Of a stretch of DNA of 64,000 nt, positions 27,916 to 36,181 are shown one piece after another (the first letter of the stretch is position 1; every line of letters starts with the position of its first letter). The DNA comes from an uncultured Muribaculaceae bacterium (GTDB taxonomy: Bacteria; Bacteroidota; Bacteroidia; Bacteroidales; Muribaculaceae): contig CAJUAF010000006.1 of the NCBI GenBank assembly GCA_910584365.1, forward strand, positions 1 to 64,000, given 5' to 3'. The notes below the pieces were generated by a model. It saw only the letters and a program-made list of their open reading frames with translations, was not told the origin of the DNA and did no database searches. A program made the position numbers and the translations under genes.

Positions 27916-27949
27916 GGAATTGTCTTGAGGTAAAAGATTGGCGGATGTA

Positions 27950-29071
27950 TCAGGATGCGGCGGCGGGAGACGCGGCTGGAGCCTTTCCGGAAAGGCGGCC
28001 GAAAATTGCCTTCCAGTCGTAGTTGCGGATCAGACCGGTAACCGTGGCGTAGGCCATGATGACGCAGCAGGTAAAACAGAAGACGATGACTGCTGCCACA
28101 ATAAGGAGGATTTTCAGCACTCCGATTACGGGTCCCATGCCGTCATCAGACTTGGTGGTCGTGCCGTCGGACCATTTGGTGATGATGGTGGTGAAATGCA
28201 GCGCGGCCGATGCTCCGACAAGTCCTCCGGAAGCCCACATTCCGAAGCGGTGGATAGCGTTGAGAGTCTCCGCCTCGACGGCATGGCGCGTCAGCGAATA
28301 GCCATAGGGGCGGCAGGCGAAGATATATAGCGGAGTGCAGATTACAAGGAACCAGAACCAGAAGTTGACGGTTCCCCGGGAACCTTCCTCGGCTTTCAGC
28401 CGGGTACCTGTCTCCTGAAGCGCCATATCGCGGATCGCCTCGAAGTCCATCGCGGCGATTTCGTTGTATTCGTCGAGATATTTTTTCTCGTTTTCGGGTT
28501 GCTTGGCCTTGTACTCCTCGGCTTTCTTCAGGTAGCGTTCTTTCTTCTCGGGGTCGGAAGTAATCTGGGCGTCGCGCAGGTAGCTGTCGATGTTGTACTG
28601 CACGCCGTAGTAGTCGCGGGCTTTCAGCTGGAGTTTGTACCCCTTGTAGAGGGAGGCTGACTGGAGACGGTTGTCCCAGGAGAATAGTTCGGCACCCCCT
28701 TTGAAAGCCTCGATAGCCACTATGGTATCCCCTTTCTGCCAGGCTTCCACCATACCTACCTTAGCCTTTTGGGCGGCGACATCCTCCTCCTTGCTGCCTG
28801 ACCACCAGTAGAGAAGCACCACCGAAAGGATGGCGCCGGCTATTATTTTCCACTGGAAAGTCCAGTGGCGGTCACCGGCATAGCCTATATCCGATTCCAG
28901 TTCATTGAGCCGTCCGGCATCTACTCCGGAGGCGGGTCCCTCGGCCCGCATGACTTCACAGGCAGCCCGATGGATTGTGCGGGCTGCCTCAAGATCTTCC
29001 CGTGATTCGATTCTCAGGCGCGGACATCCGTCGGCAACCCAGGCACGGGCAATGTCGTAATTGTTGTTCAT
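27950..29071 (-). CDS. Hypothetical membrane protein with Lys/Glu-rich soluble segment
   Basis: A 373-residue protein. A short N-terminal soluble part (1-70) is followed by a membrane helix (about 74-92, IIAGAILSVVLLYWW). A charged, helical segment (about 100-215, YLKKAEEYKAKQPENEKKYLDEY) with TPR-like spacing comes next. Three helices follow in the C-terminal half (about 227-245, 282-302, 318-345) and an Ala/Pro-rich tail. No known family recognised. It starts 26 bases after the response regulator stop, so it is likely a partner or target of that system. Confidence 0.6.
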   Translation of the reverse strand: MNNNYDIARAWVADGCPRLRIESREDLEAARTIHRAACEVMRAEGPASGVDAGRLNELESDIGYAGDRHWTFQWKIIAGAILSVVLLYWWSGSKEEDVAAQKAKVGMVEAWQKGDTIVAIEAFKGGAELFSWDNRLQSASLYKGYKLQLKARDYYGVQYNIDSYLRDAQITSDPEKKERYLKKAEEYKAKQPENEKKYLDEYNEIAAMDFEAIRDMALQETGTRLKAEEGSRGTVNFWFWFLVICTPLYIFACRPYGYSLTRHAVEAETLNAIHRFGMWASGGLVGASAALHFTTIITKWSDGTTTKSDDGMGPVIGVLKILLIVAAVIVFCFTCCVIMAYATVTGLIRNYDWKAIFGRLSGKAPAASPAAAS

Positions 29072-29097
29072 AATGTCGGAAATGTTTGATTGAGGTC

Positions 29098-29754
29098 TTA
29101 CATCATGGTTATGTTGCTCTTTATATACCCTTTTTCCACGGCTTTTATTACCAGGTCGGCCACGTTCACTGCGTTGAGTTTCTGAAAGAGGCTTTTGCGG
29201 TGGGCTTCCACGGTGTTTTCTGAGATGAACAGCGCTCCGGCGATTTCTTTCGTTGTTTTTCCGAGGGAAATATGATAGAGAATGTCAAGTTCGCGTGCCG
29301 TCGGATGAAGGGATTCGTTCTCGGCGTTTTTCAGGGCATTACGCGCTTTGGCGCAGTAATATACGTTTCCGGCGATTATTTCCGTCATGGCCGTCATAAT
29401 CTCGTCGCTGTTGACTGACTTATAGATGATGGCGTTAACATTTCTGGCGGCGAGTTTGCGGAGCGTCCATATCTCGTCATGGATTGTGCTGACAATTATG
29501 TTCGCTTTCGGGCGGCGGGCACGTATCATCTCTATCAGTACGAAGCCGTCTATATCGGGTAACTCGAGGTCCACGATATAGAAGTCGTATGAACTTCCGG
29601 CGTCGATGCTGGCAATCAGGTCAGTAGCAGTACTGAATTTGTCGACATTGTCAATGCCGTTGTTGGCAAGGATGGCGTTCAGCCCTTCCCTGATGAGTTC
29701 ATGGTCATCGACAACAGCTATATTCATATGAGAAAGGATGGAAATATCAGCCAT
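29098..29754 (-). CDS. NarL/FixJ-type response regulator
   Basis: About 218 residues from ATG 29754 (MADIS); ATG 29727 (MNIAVVDDHE) is closer to the usual receiver start. The receiver domain carries VDDHE, the phosphoacceptor Asp in FYIVDLELPDIDGF and the Lys in IIYKSV. The LuxR-type HTH is at the C-terminus (TARELDILYHISLGKTTKEIA, ISENTVEAHRKSLFQKL). The frame extends to 29808, but that is upstream of the promoter. Its partner is probably the histidine kinase just upstream on the same strand, as each has its own promoter. Confidence 0.88.
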   Translation of the reverse strand: MADISILSHMNIAVVDDHELIREGLNAILANNGIDNVDKFSTATDLIASIDAGSSYDFYIVDLELPDIDGFVLIEMIRARRPKANIIVSTIHDEIWTLRKLAARNVNAIIYKSVNSDEIMTAMTEIIAGNVYYCAKARNALKNAENESLHPTARELDILYHISLGKTTKEIAGALFISENTVEAHRKSLFQKLNAVNVADLVIKAVEKGYIKSNITMM

Positions 29755-29777
29755 TTGAGACAGTAAATTTGCTTTTG

Positions 29778-29808
29778 CAAAATTAGTCTGTCTACAAATA
29801 TGCGTCAA
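29778..29808 (-). promoter_or_regulatory. Promoter for the response regulator gene
   Basis: Minus strand: TTG (29808-29806), 20 bases, TAATTTTG (29785-29778). Predicted start near 29772. Confidence 0.65.
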
Positions 29809-29856
29809 TTACGGGAATCCGTAGTTTTAAGGTAATATCGGTATCAATCAAAACGG

Positions 29857-31671
29857 TCAGGAGGGGATTGTGACTGTGAGGCGGATTTCACAGCCGCCTG
29901 AGGCGGGTCTTTCCAGCGACAGGTGGCCGCCAACAGCTGCGGCGCGGCGCCTCATCGACTGCAGACCGCCGGATACACGCGGGCCCGAAGGTACACCCCG
30001 TCCGTTATCGGCGACGGTGACAGCCAGTTGCCGATCGTGTTTGTCCAGCGAGACAGTGACCCGGTCGGCTCCGGAATGGCGCACGGCGTTCCCGATACTT
30101 TCCTGAACGATACGATATATTTCCAGGGCCATATCGTCGGGCACGGCGTTCCAGTCGGTCCCGGTGGAGGAATATTCGATTTCGGTCTTTCCGGCAGAGG
30201 CCTCCATCTGTTTTCCGATATGGTAACGGATTACTTCGTCGAGGGTGGCATAGGCAAACTCCGGCGGCATAAGCTCATGGGAAATCCGGCGGACGGAATC
30301 GCGGCACGCAGTTATCAGGCGGGTTGTCTCCTCCCCGGAGATTCCCCGCTTCATGTTCATCTGGATTGCCAGCAGGTCGTTGCAGACTCCGTCGTGGAGT
30401 TCGCGGGCCATCCTCTGGCGCTCGTTCTCAAGGCCCTCCACATATTGCTCGGTCAGTTTCCGGCCGATATCGGCACGCAGGGAGGCGAATTCCATCTCGC
30501 GCTCCAGGCGGCGCCGGCGCTGGCGGGCGGCATATATCATAAAGCCGGCGATGACGATTATCAGCACAGCCCCGAGCGCCACAAGCCACGCAAGCGTACG
30601 CGCCCTGGACGTCTCGCTCAGGGCCAGGGCCAGCTCGGCCTCCTTTGTCTCGTACCTGACCGTCAGGTCGCGGAGGCTCTCGGCTTTCTCGCGGGCATAG
30701 ATGGTGTCGCGCAGTTCGGTGCTTTTCAGCAAGGTTGAATATGCCTGACGGTAATCGCCCAGGGCAGCGTATGACAGGTGCATATTGTTGTAGCAGTCCA
30801 ACTGTACGAAGGGGAAGGCGTCTATGCCGTCAAGGGCGAGTATTTTGTCAAAGTATTCCAGGGCTCCACGGTTGTCGCCGTTCTTCAGGCAGATGGAACA
30901 CTCGGCCTGATAGTAGACCAGACGGGCAGTCATTGCGGCAATTTTCGGCAGGAGTTCCCGGCAGATTCCGCGCCATCGTCCGGCGACAGCTTTGTCTCCC
31001 ATTCTGTCGGCAAGCAGCATATTATAGGCCGCGGAGCGAAACGCGGCATCCTGGTCTCCGGCCTCGACAGCGTCGTCATAGCTGATAGTCTGGTAATGCA
31101 GAGCATCGTCGAACTTGCCGGCGCTCATCATCACCGAGCCCACGACTCCGAGCAACATACTGCGGAAGGCCGGGTCAGTGCTTTTCATGCACCAGTCGGC
31201 GGCCAGGGCGGCATTACGGACGGCGTCCTCCTTATGGGCCATGTCGAGATTGAGGACCGCCAGGTTGATATAGAGGCTGGCTATCTCCTCGATAGCCTCG
31301 GCATCGGGATTCTCGCGGAACTGCCCGGAGGTGACGATGGCCAGGGCCGCGTCATAGTTGGCCAGTGCTTCCTCTATATTGCCCGAGGAGCGGAGAAATA
31401 CCCCCTGGGAGGAGTGTGTGCTGACCATAAGGGTAGGGTCGGCGGTCTTTTCGGCCAACTCGATAGCCCGGGCGCCCAGGAGGAGGGCCGAGTCAGTGCG
31501 TCCGACGCTGTGAAGGCTGTCTGCCGCGGCTTTCAACCGGGCAATCTCCAGGCGCGGATTCTCCTCAGCCCGGAGTGAGACGGTGCATATGACGGTCGCC
31601 AGTACAAGTAATGGCCGCAAGAGGTTAATTAGAACTTTCGATTCGGTCAGACAGAATCCGGAGTGTTGCAT
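29857..31671 (-). CDS. TPR-containing sensor histidine kinase (HisKA_3 type)
   Basis: About 604 residues from ATG 31671. Signal peptide-like N-terminus (to about 35), then TPR-type repeats in the periplasm (about 40-345), a helical linker, one membrane helix (TLAWLVALGAVLIIVIAGFM), and the kinase core: H-box ERQRMARELHDGVCNDLLA with the phosphorylated His, then the ATP-binding domain (IVQESIGNAVRHSG, VADNGRGVPSG). Such kinases signal to NarL-type regulators; the one 103 bases downstream is the obvious partner. The input signal is unknown. Upstream frame to 31734 precedes the promoter. Confidence 0.85.
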   Translation of the reverse strand: MQHSGFCLTESKVLINLLRPLLVLATVICTVSLRAEENPRLEIARLKAAADSLHSVGRTDSALLLGARAIELAEKTADPTLMVSTHSSQGVFLRSSGNIEEALANYDAALAIVTSGQFRENPDAEAIEEIASLYINLAVLNLDMAHKEDAVRNAALAADWCMKSTDPAFRSMLLGVVGSVMMSAGKFDDALHYQTISYDDAVEAGDQDAAFRSAAYNMLLADRMGDKAVAGRWRGICRELLPKIAAMTARLVYYQAECSICLKNGDNRGALEYFDKILALDGIDAFPFVQLDCYNNMHLSYAALGDYRQAYSTLLKSTELRDTIYAREKAESLRDLTVRYETKEAELALALSETSRARTLAWLVALGAVLIIVIAGFMIYAARQRRRRLEREMEFASLRADIGRKLTEQYVEGLENERQRMARELHDGVCNDLLAIQMNMKRGISGEETTRLITACRDSVRRISHELMPPEFAYATLDEVIRYHIGKQMEASAGKTEIEYSSTGTDWNAVPDDMALEIYRIVQESIGNAVRHSGADRVTVSLDKHDRQLAVTVADNGRGVPSGPRVSGGLQSMRRRAAAVGGHLSLERPASGGCEIRLTVTIPS

Positions 31672-31703
31672 GGCAGGAAGAATTTGGTAAAAGGGTTTTG
31701 CGG

Positions 31704-31735
31704 CAAAGATATACAAAATCATGATTGTATGCAAA
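31704..31735 (-). promoter_or_regulatory. Promoter for the histidine kinase gene
   Basis: Minus strand: TTTG (31735-31732), 20 bases, TATCTTTG (31711-31704). Same pattern and -7 sequence as at 26751. Predicted start near 31698, 27 bases before the chosen ATG. Confidence 0.72.
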
Positions 31736-31881
31736 CGATTCCTGTCTTCTTTCCATACATATTGTTTTCCGGGAAAAGTTTGCGGAGTTGTCTGGATGCG
31801 TAGCCGGTTTTTTTGAAGATTTTTTTGAGAGTCGGGCCAAAATATCCCTGCCGAAATGGCCTTTTTTTAACAGGAATTTAC

Positions 31882-31889
31882 TAACTTTG
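31882..31889 (+). promoter_or_regulatory. Candidate -7 element for the PurF-like gene
   Basis: TAACTTTG matches TAnnTTTG. The region 20 bases upstream (TGGCC, then T7) has no clear TTTG. Predicted leader is about 70 bases. Confidence 0.45.
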
Positions 31890-31963
31890 CGCTTTCTTTT
31901 GAAGGGAGCGGCCCCTGTGTCTGCCCCGGTTCATAAAAGATTGTTTGATTCTAAGTTTGTAAT

Positions 31964-33409
31964 ATGGGAGGTTTTTTCGGAGCCGTTTCGGCTCAGCCGT
32001 GTGTCAACGACCTGTTTTATGGCACGGACTATAATTCTCATCTTGGCACGAAGCGTGCCGGACTTGTCACTTTCGACCCTGTCGAAGGGTTCAACAGGAA
32101 AATCCACTCGCTGGAACGGGATTATTTCCGCTCGAAATTCGAGGACGAACTCGATTCATTTGCCGGAAACCATGGGCTTGGAGTGATAAGCGACACAGAC
32201 CCGCAGCCGATTATCGTAAACTCCCATCTCGGCCGCTATGCGGTTGTGACAGTGGCTAAAATCAATAATCTCCGCGAAATCGCAGCCGAACTTCTCGAAC
32301 AGAAGATGCACTTCAGCGAGCTGTCAGCCAACAATATCAACCAGACAGAGGTTGTGGCCCTGCTGATAAATATGGGTAAAACTTTTGTAGACGGCATCAA
32401 TCTGGTCTACCGGAAAATCCAGGGTTCCTGTTCGATGCTGATTCTGACGGAAGACGGCATCATCGCGGCACGCGACTACCTGGGCCGTACCCCGGTGATT
32501 ATCGGTCATAAACCCCAGGGATACGCCGTAACCAGCGAAACTTCTGCCTTTCCCAATCTCGATTATGAGGTGGTACGCGACCTCGGACCCGGTGAGATAG
32601 TGCGCCTTACGGCCGACTCGATGGAAGTCCTCCAGGCTCCGGCCCGACACGAACAGATCTGCTCTTTCCTCTGGGTCTACTACGGATTCCCTGCCAGCGA
32701 TTACCTGGGCATCAACGTAGAAGCCATGCGCGAGGAAGGAGGCCGGATGATGGGGGAAAATGACCCGACGGAAGCCGACTGCGTCTGCGGAATTCCTGAC
32801 TCCGGAGTCGGACACGCATTGGGGTATGCCGACGGCCGTAAAATTCCCTATCAGCGCGCAGTCCTGAAATATACCCCGACCTGGCCCCGCTCCTTCACCC
32901 CGGGAAACCAGTCGCGCCGCGACCTCGTCGCCAAAATGAAACTGATTCCCAACCGCGCCATCCTCAACGGCAAGAGAGTAGTATTCTGTGACGACTCCAT
33001 CGTCCGCGGCACCCAGCTGCGCGACAACGTGCGCACCTTCTTCGATTGCGGAGCAAAAGAAGTCCACGCCCGCATCTCATGTCCTCCCCTTGTATACGGA
33101 TGCCCCTTCATCGGCTTCACCTCCTCCAAAAGCGACATGGAGCTGATCTGCCGCCAAATTATCCGCGACTTCGAAGGAGACAACCCCTCAAATCTCGACC
33201 GCTACGCTACCACCGGCACCCCCGAATACGAACGCATGGTCTGCGAGATAGCCCGTCGCCTTGGCCTGACAACCCTCAAGTTCAGCAAAATCGAAGACCT
33301 CATCGCCAGCATCGGCCTCCCCAAATGCCGCGTCTGCACCCACTGCTTCGACGGCACCGGCACCCAGCCCGACGAAGCCTACCGCGCCGACCACCCTTCC
33401 GCCCGGTAA
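31964..33409 (+). CDS. PurF-like protein lacking the glutaminase nucleophile
   Basis: A 481-residue amidophosphoribosyltransferase homologue. The C-terminal phosphoribosyltransferase half is intact: VVFCDDSIVRGTQ PRPP loop, GIPDSGVGHALGYA, and Cys clusters (CPPLVYGC; CRVCTHC) that may bind an Fe-S centre. The N-terminal glutaminase half begins MGGFFG where active enzymes have MCGI(F/V)G, so Cys1 is Gly. The GHVRYST and HNGNL motifs are also absent (VTVAKINNL at the latter). It cannot release ammonia from glutamine in the known way. It may be ammonia-dependent, need a partner, or do something else. It converges on operon C and is followed by a strong terminator. Confidence 0.8.
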   Translation: MGGFFGAVSAQPCVNDLFYGTDYNSHLGTKRAGLVTFDPVEGFNRKIHSLERDYFRSKFEDELDSFAGNHGLGVISDTDPQPIIVNSHLGRYAVVTVAKINNLREIAAELLEQKMHFSELSANNINQTEVVALLINMGKTFVDGINLVYRKIQGSCSMLILTEDGIIAARDYLGRTPVIIGHKPQGYAVTSETSAFPNLDYEVVRDLGPGEIVRLTADSMEVLQAPARHEQICSFLWVYYGFPASDYLGINVEAMREEGGRMMGENDPTEADCVCGIPDSGVGHALGYADGRKIPYQRAVLKYTPTWPRSFTPGNQSRRDLVAKMKLIPNRAILNGKRVVFCDDSIVRGTQLRDNVRTFFDCGAKEVHARISCPPLVYGCPFIGFTSSKSDMELICRQIIRDFEGDNPSNLDRYATTGTPEYERMVCEIARRLGLTTLKFSKIEDLIASIGLPKCRVCTHCFDGTGTQPDEAYRADHPSAR

Positions 33410-33458
33410 TCCCCCACACAAAACCACGCAATACGCTCCTGTCAGAGATCATCCTACA

Positions 33459-33510
33459 TAGCGCAACCTCGGAGAGCCACTCCCCGAGGTTGCGCTAAAT
33501 TTTATAAAAT
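33459..33510 (+). terminator. Intrinsic terminator after the PurF-like gene
   Basis: Perfect 14-base inverted repeat (33459-33472 and 33484-33497) with an 11-base loop, followed by AAATTTTATA. It lies between convergent units and should also help separate the end of operon C from the purF paralogue. Confidence 0.8.
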
Positions 33511-33542
33511 GTCGCACAATTAAATAACCGCAGACCGAGACA

Positions 33543-34736
33543 TCAGTCTCTTGGCGTGACAACTATCTCCGAACAGGTGAGCCAGAAGAGGGGGAACATC
33601 AGGGAACCGGCGAAGAAGAGCCAGCCTTCGGTCACTCCGTTCAGGAGGAAGAAAATCAGCAGGGCCAGCAGCAGGGGGTATTCCGGTCTGCCGCGTCTGC
33701 GCAGGAGCTTCCTTACGGTGTCCCACATGAACCACAGGAAGGGGATGGCGGTCAGGATGCCGCCGTAGGTAAGTACCGTCAACCAGGAGGAACCGGGTTC
33801 GATTGAGCCCGGGGGGCGTTGGGTTATGGGGTCCTCGATGGGAAACTCGTTGGCGAACCCGATTCCGAGCAGGGGGGATGAGAGGAATTCGTCCGTGCGT
33901 GTCTGCCACAGCTGCCGGCGGGAATAGAACAGTGATTCGTGTTGCTGCGAGACGTTGATCTTATGGCGCAGGGCTGTCGTTGCCCCGGGAAGGCATACCG
34001 CCGTAAGAATCACCGCAAGCAGGAGCGCCGTAAGGAAGGCCGGTCTACGTGACAAATCCCTGAGTCTTTGCCGTTGGGTCAGGAGGATTGCCGCAAGGCT
34101 CAGCAGCAGACCCAGGAGCGCCATCCTCGATCCTCCGGCGACGCAGCAGACAAAGGACACCGCGGCCAGGAGCGCCATGACCAGGGCGATCCCCCGGCTT
34201 CCGGCTCTGAAGAATTTCCAGGTGGCCGCGATACATACTACCGCCGAGACCGATGACAGCAGCATCCCGTATCCGAATATTCCCGTAAATCCGAAATAGC
34301 TGAATGAGGTGTGGGTGTATGTGCCGGCAGTAACTGTCAGGTACAGCCATATCAGGAAGGAGGCACACACGCCCAGGGAGAGACCGGTAAACAGGGTGCG
34401 GGCGATTACGCGGCGTACCCGTGTTAATGCCTCCGTGCTGACAAGTGGGGAGAAACATACCAGGCCGACAGTCAGCGCGGCCATGCGCATTGCCCTTACC
34501 GGGAAATCGGGTTCAGGATGGAGAGCCAGCGACAGGAGCAGCAGGCCCAGCATCGCGGCCAGGGGGAGCGATACGGCAGGTTTTTCTGAAAGACACAGGA
34601 CAGTCAGCAGGACACACAGTCCCGACAGCACGGGCAGGGGGATGCCGACTCCCGCGATGCAGCGGAGGCAGATGACCGAGGCGGTCAGCACGGCAAGCGG
34701 CAGCCGGCTACGGACGGGAAGTTTCCTGAGTGTCAT
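33543..34736 (-). CDS. O-antigen ligase/polymerase-like membrane protein, second in operon C
   Basis: A 397-residue polytopic protein with the same signature as the one at 1148: W-Q-T-R-T-D-E-F-L, then SSPLLGIGFANEFPIED, and GSSWLTVL shortly after; SRMALLG in the helix before. It could polymerise or ligate repeat units. Operon C has another polymerase at 42042 of a different subfamily, so this may serve as ligase or be a relic. It is GC-rich like the flippase that overlaps it by 29 bases and unlike the AT-rich genes further upstream in transcription. It is the last gene of the operon. Confidence 0.75.
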   Translation of the reverse strand: MTLRKLPVRSRLPLAVLTASVICLRCIAGVGIPLPVLSGLCVLLTVLCLSEKPAVSLPLAAMLGLLLLSLALHPEPDFPVRAMRMAALTVGLVCFSPLVSTEALTRVRRVIARTLFTGLSLGVCASFLIWLYLTVTAGTYTHTSFSYFGFTGIFGYGMLLSSVSAVVCIAATWKFFRAGSRGIALVMALLAAVSFVCCVAGGSRMALLGLLLSLAAILLTQRQRLRDLSRRPAFLTALLLAVILTAVCLPGATTALRHKINVSQQHESLFYSRRQLWQTRTDEFLSSPLLGIGFANEFPIEDPITQRPPGSIEPGSSWLTVLTYGGILTAIPFLWFMWDTVRKLLRRRGRPEYPLLLALLIFFLLNGVTEGWLFFAGSLMFPLFWLTCSEIVVTPRD

Positions 34737-36174
34737 CGGGTCTGTGTACGAGCCGCAGAATCATCCGGCAGGTATCGGTCTGGAACGCCACGGAAAGGCC
34801 GGTGTAGACCGTCAGGCCGATCAGTGAGCCAAGGGCTATCTGCGCCCACTCTCCGTGGATGATGAATCTCAGTGCGTACATGATTCCGGCCATGACGGCT
34901 GAGTTCAGCATGATGGGGAAGACGGCCCTGACCTGCCGGTAAAAGCCCAGGCCGATGCGTCCGCCGCCTGCAGTAGCTCCGGCGGTGTAACCGGCCAGGC
35001 TTGCGGCGAAGAGTCCGCAGCAGACGGCCGAAAGTCCCAGCGGAAGCATGGCCGCCAGCAGTGCCAGCCCGCAAAGGATATTGAAAAGCTGCAGACGCAG
35101 GTATGCCCCTCCCTGTCCCAGGATTTCGAGAATCATCAGGTTGATGGCGTTCAGGGGGAAAAGGAGGAAGGAGAGGCAGAGTATGCGCAGCAGACGGGCC
35201 GTGTAGATCCACTGGTGACCGATGAGGGCGATTGTAAGCGGTTCGGCAAGCGCCGCCAGGCCGAGCATGAGCGGGAAGATGAAGAAGGCGGCCAGTTTCA
35301 TGTAGCTCCGTATCGTGGTGCGCAGGTGTTCCCGGTCGGAGCGTATGGTGCAGAAAAGGGGATATGCCGCCCGCTGGACTATGCGGGTGAGATTTTCCGA
35401 GGATATACTGCCCAGCTGGCGGGCGTTGCCGTAGCATCCCAGGGCGTATGCGGAAAAGACTTTGCCGATGGTCATGGTATAAATGCTCTGGTAGATGCTT
35501 TCGACCACGTTGCTCATAAGGAGCTTTGAGCCGAATCCGAAGAGATTCCGGAATGATGCGCGGGAAAAGACCAGTCCCGGGCGCCAGGGGGAGACGATCC
35601 AGAGGGTGATGCCTGTGGCGAGCTGGTTGGTAAGCTGGAGGCCCACCAGGGCCCATGCGCCCAGGCCGCGGTAGGCCATGTACAGCCCCGTCAGGCCCGA
35701 CACCAGCGCGCCCACCAGGGTGGATTTGGCCTGGGTCTTGAAATCGAGTTCAGCCGTCAGGACGGCCCGGTGGACAACCAGGGTGGCCTGGATCACCACC
35801 GCCAGGGCCAGTACTCTGAGCAGGGCTGTCAGGCGCGGTTCACCGTAGAAACGTGAGATAAGGGGCGCTCCCGCGCAGAGAAGCCCGTAAAGCGCCGTAG
35901 CAGCTGCCAGATTGACCCAGAAGGCGGTAGAGCAGTCGGTCTCGGTACGGTTCAGTTTGCGGATGATGGCCTGCGACAGGCCCCCTTCGGCCATCAGCTG
36001 GGCGATGACGATAAAGAACCCGAGCATCCCGACCAGACCGTAGTCCGTCGGGGTCAGCGCACGGGCCATAAAGACAAACACCGCAAACTGGATCCCCTGA
36101 ACCGACAGTCGCTCGAATGCGCTCCACGATATACCGCGTATAACACCACTATGCAATATAGTGTCTATTCTCAA
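34708..36174 (-). CDS. Polysaccharide flippase (WzxC-like), second in operon C
   Basis: A 488-residue MOP-superfamily protein: FVFMARALTPTDYGLVGMLG and GGLSQAIIRKLNRTETDCSTAFW near the start are typical of WzxC/lipopolysaccharide exporters. At least twelve hydrophobic segments follow. The first available start is TTG 36174, seven bases after the acyltransferase stop; there is no ATG nearby, which fits a new gene junction. It would flip lipid-linked oligosaccharides. Its GC-rich composition contrasts with the AT-rich gene before it, marking the cassette edge. Confidence 0.82.
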   Translation of the reverse strand: MRIDTILHSGVIRGISWSAFERLSVQGIQFAVFVFMARALTPTDYGLVGMLGFFIVIAQLMAEGGLSQAIIRKLNRTETDCSTAFWVNLAAATALYGLLCAGAPLISRFYGEPRLTALLRVLALAVVIQATLVVHRAVLTAELDFKTQAKSTLVGALVSGLTGLYMAYRGLGAWALVGLQLTNQLATGITLWIVSPWRPGLVFSRASFRNLFGFGSKLLMSNVVESIYQSIYTMTIGKVFSAYALGCYGNARQLGSISSENLTRIVQRAAYPLFCTIRSDREHLRTTIRSYMKLAAFFIFPLMLGLAALAEPLTIALIGHQWIYTARLLRILCLSFLLFPLNAINLMILEILGQGGAYLRLQLFNILCGLALLAAMLPLGLSAVCCGLFAASLAGYTAGATAGGGRIGLGFYRQVRAVFPIMLNSAVMAGIMYALRFIIHGEWAQIALGSLIGLTVYTGLSVAFQTDTCRMILRLVHRPDDTQETSRP

Positions 36175-36181
36175 GATTTAT

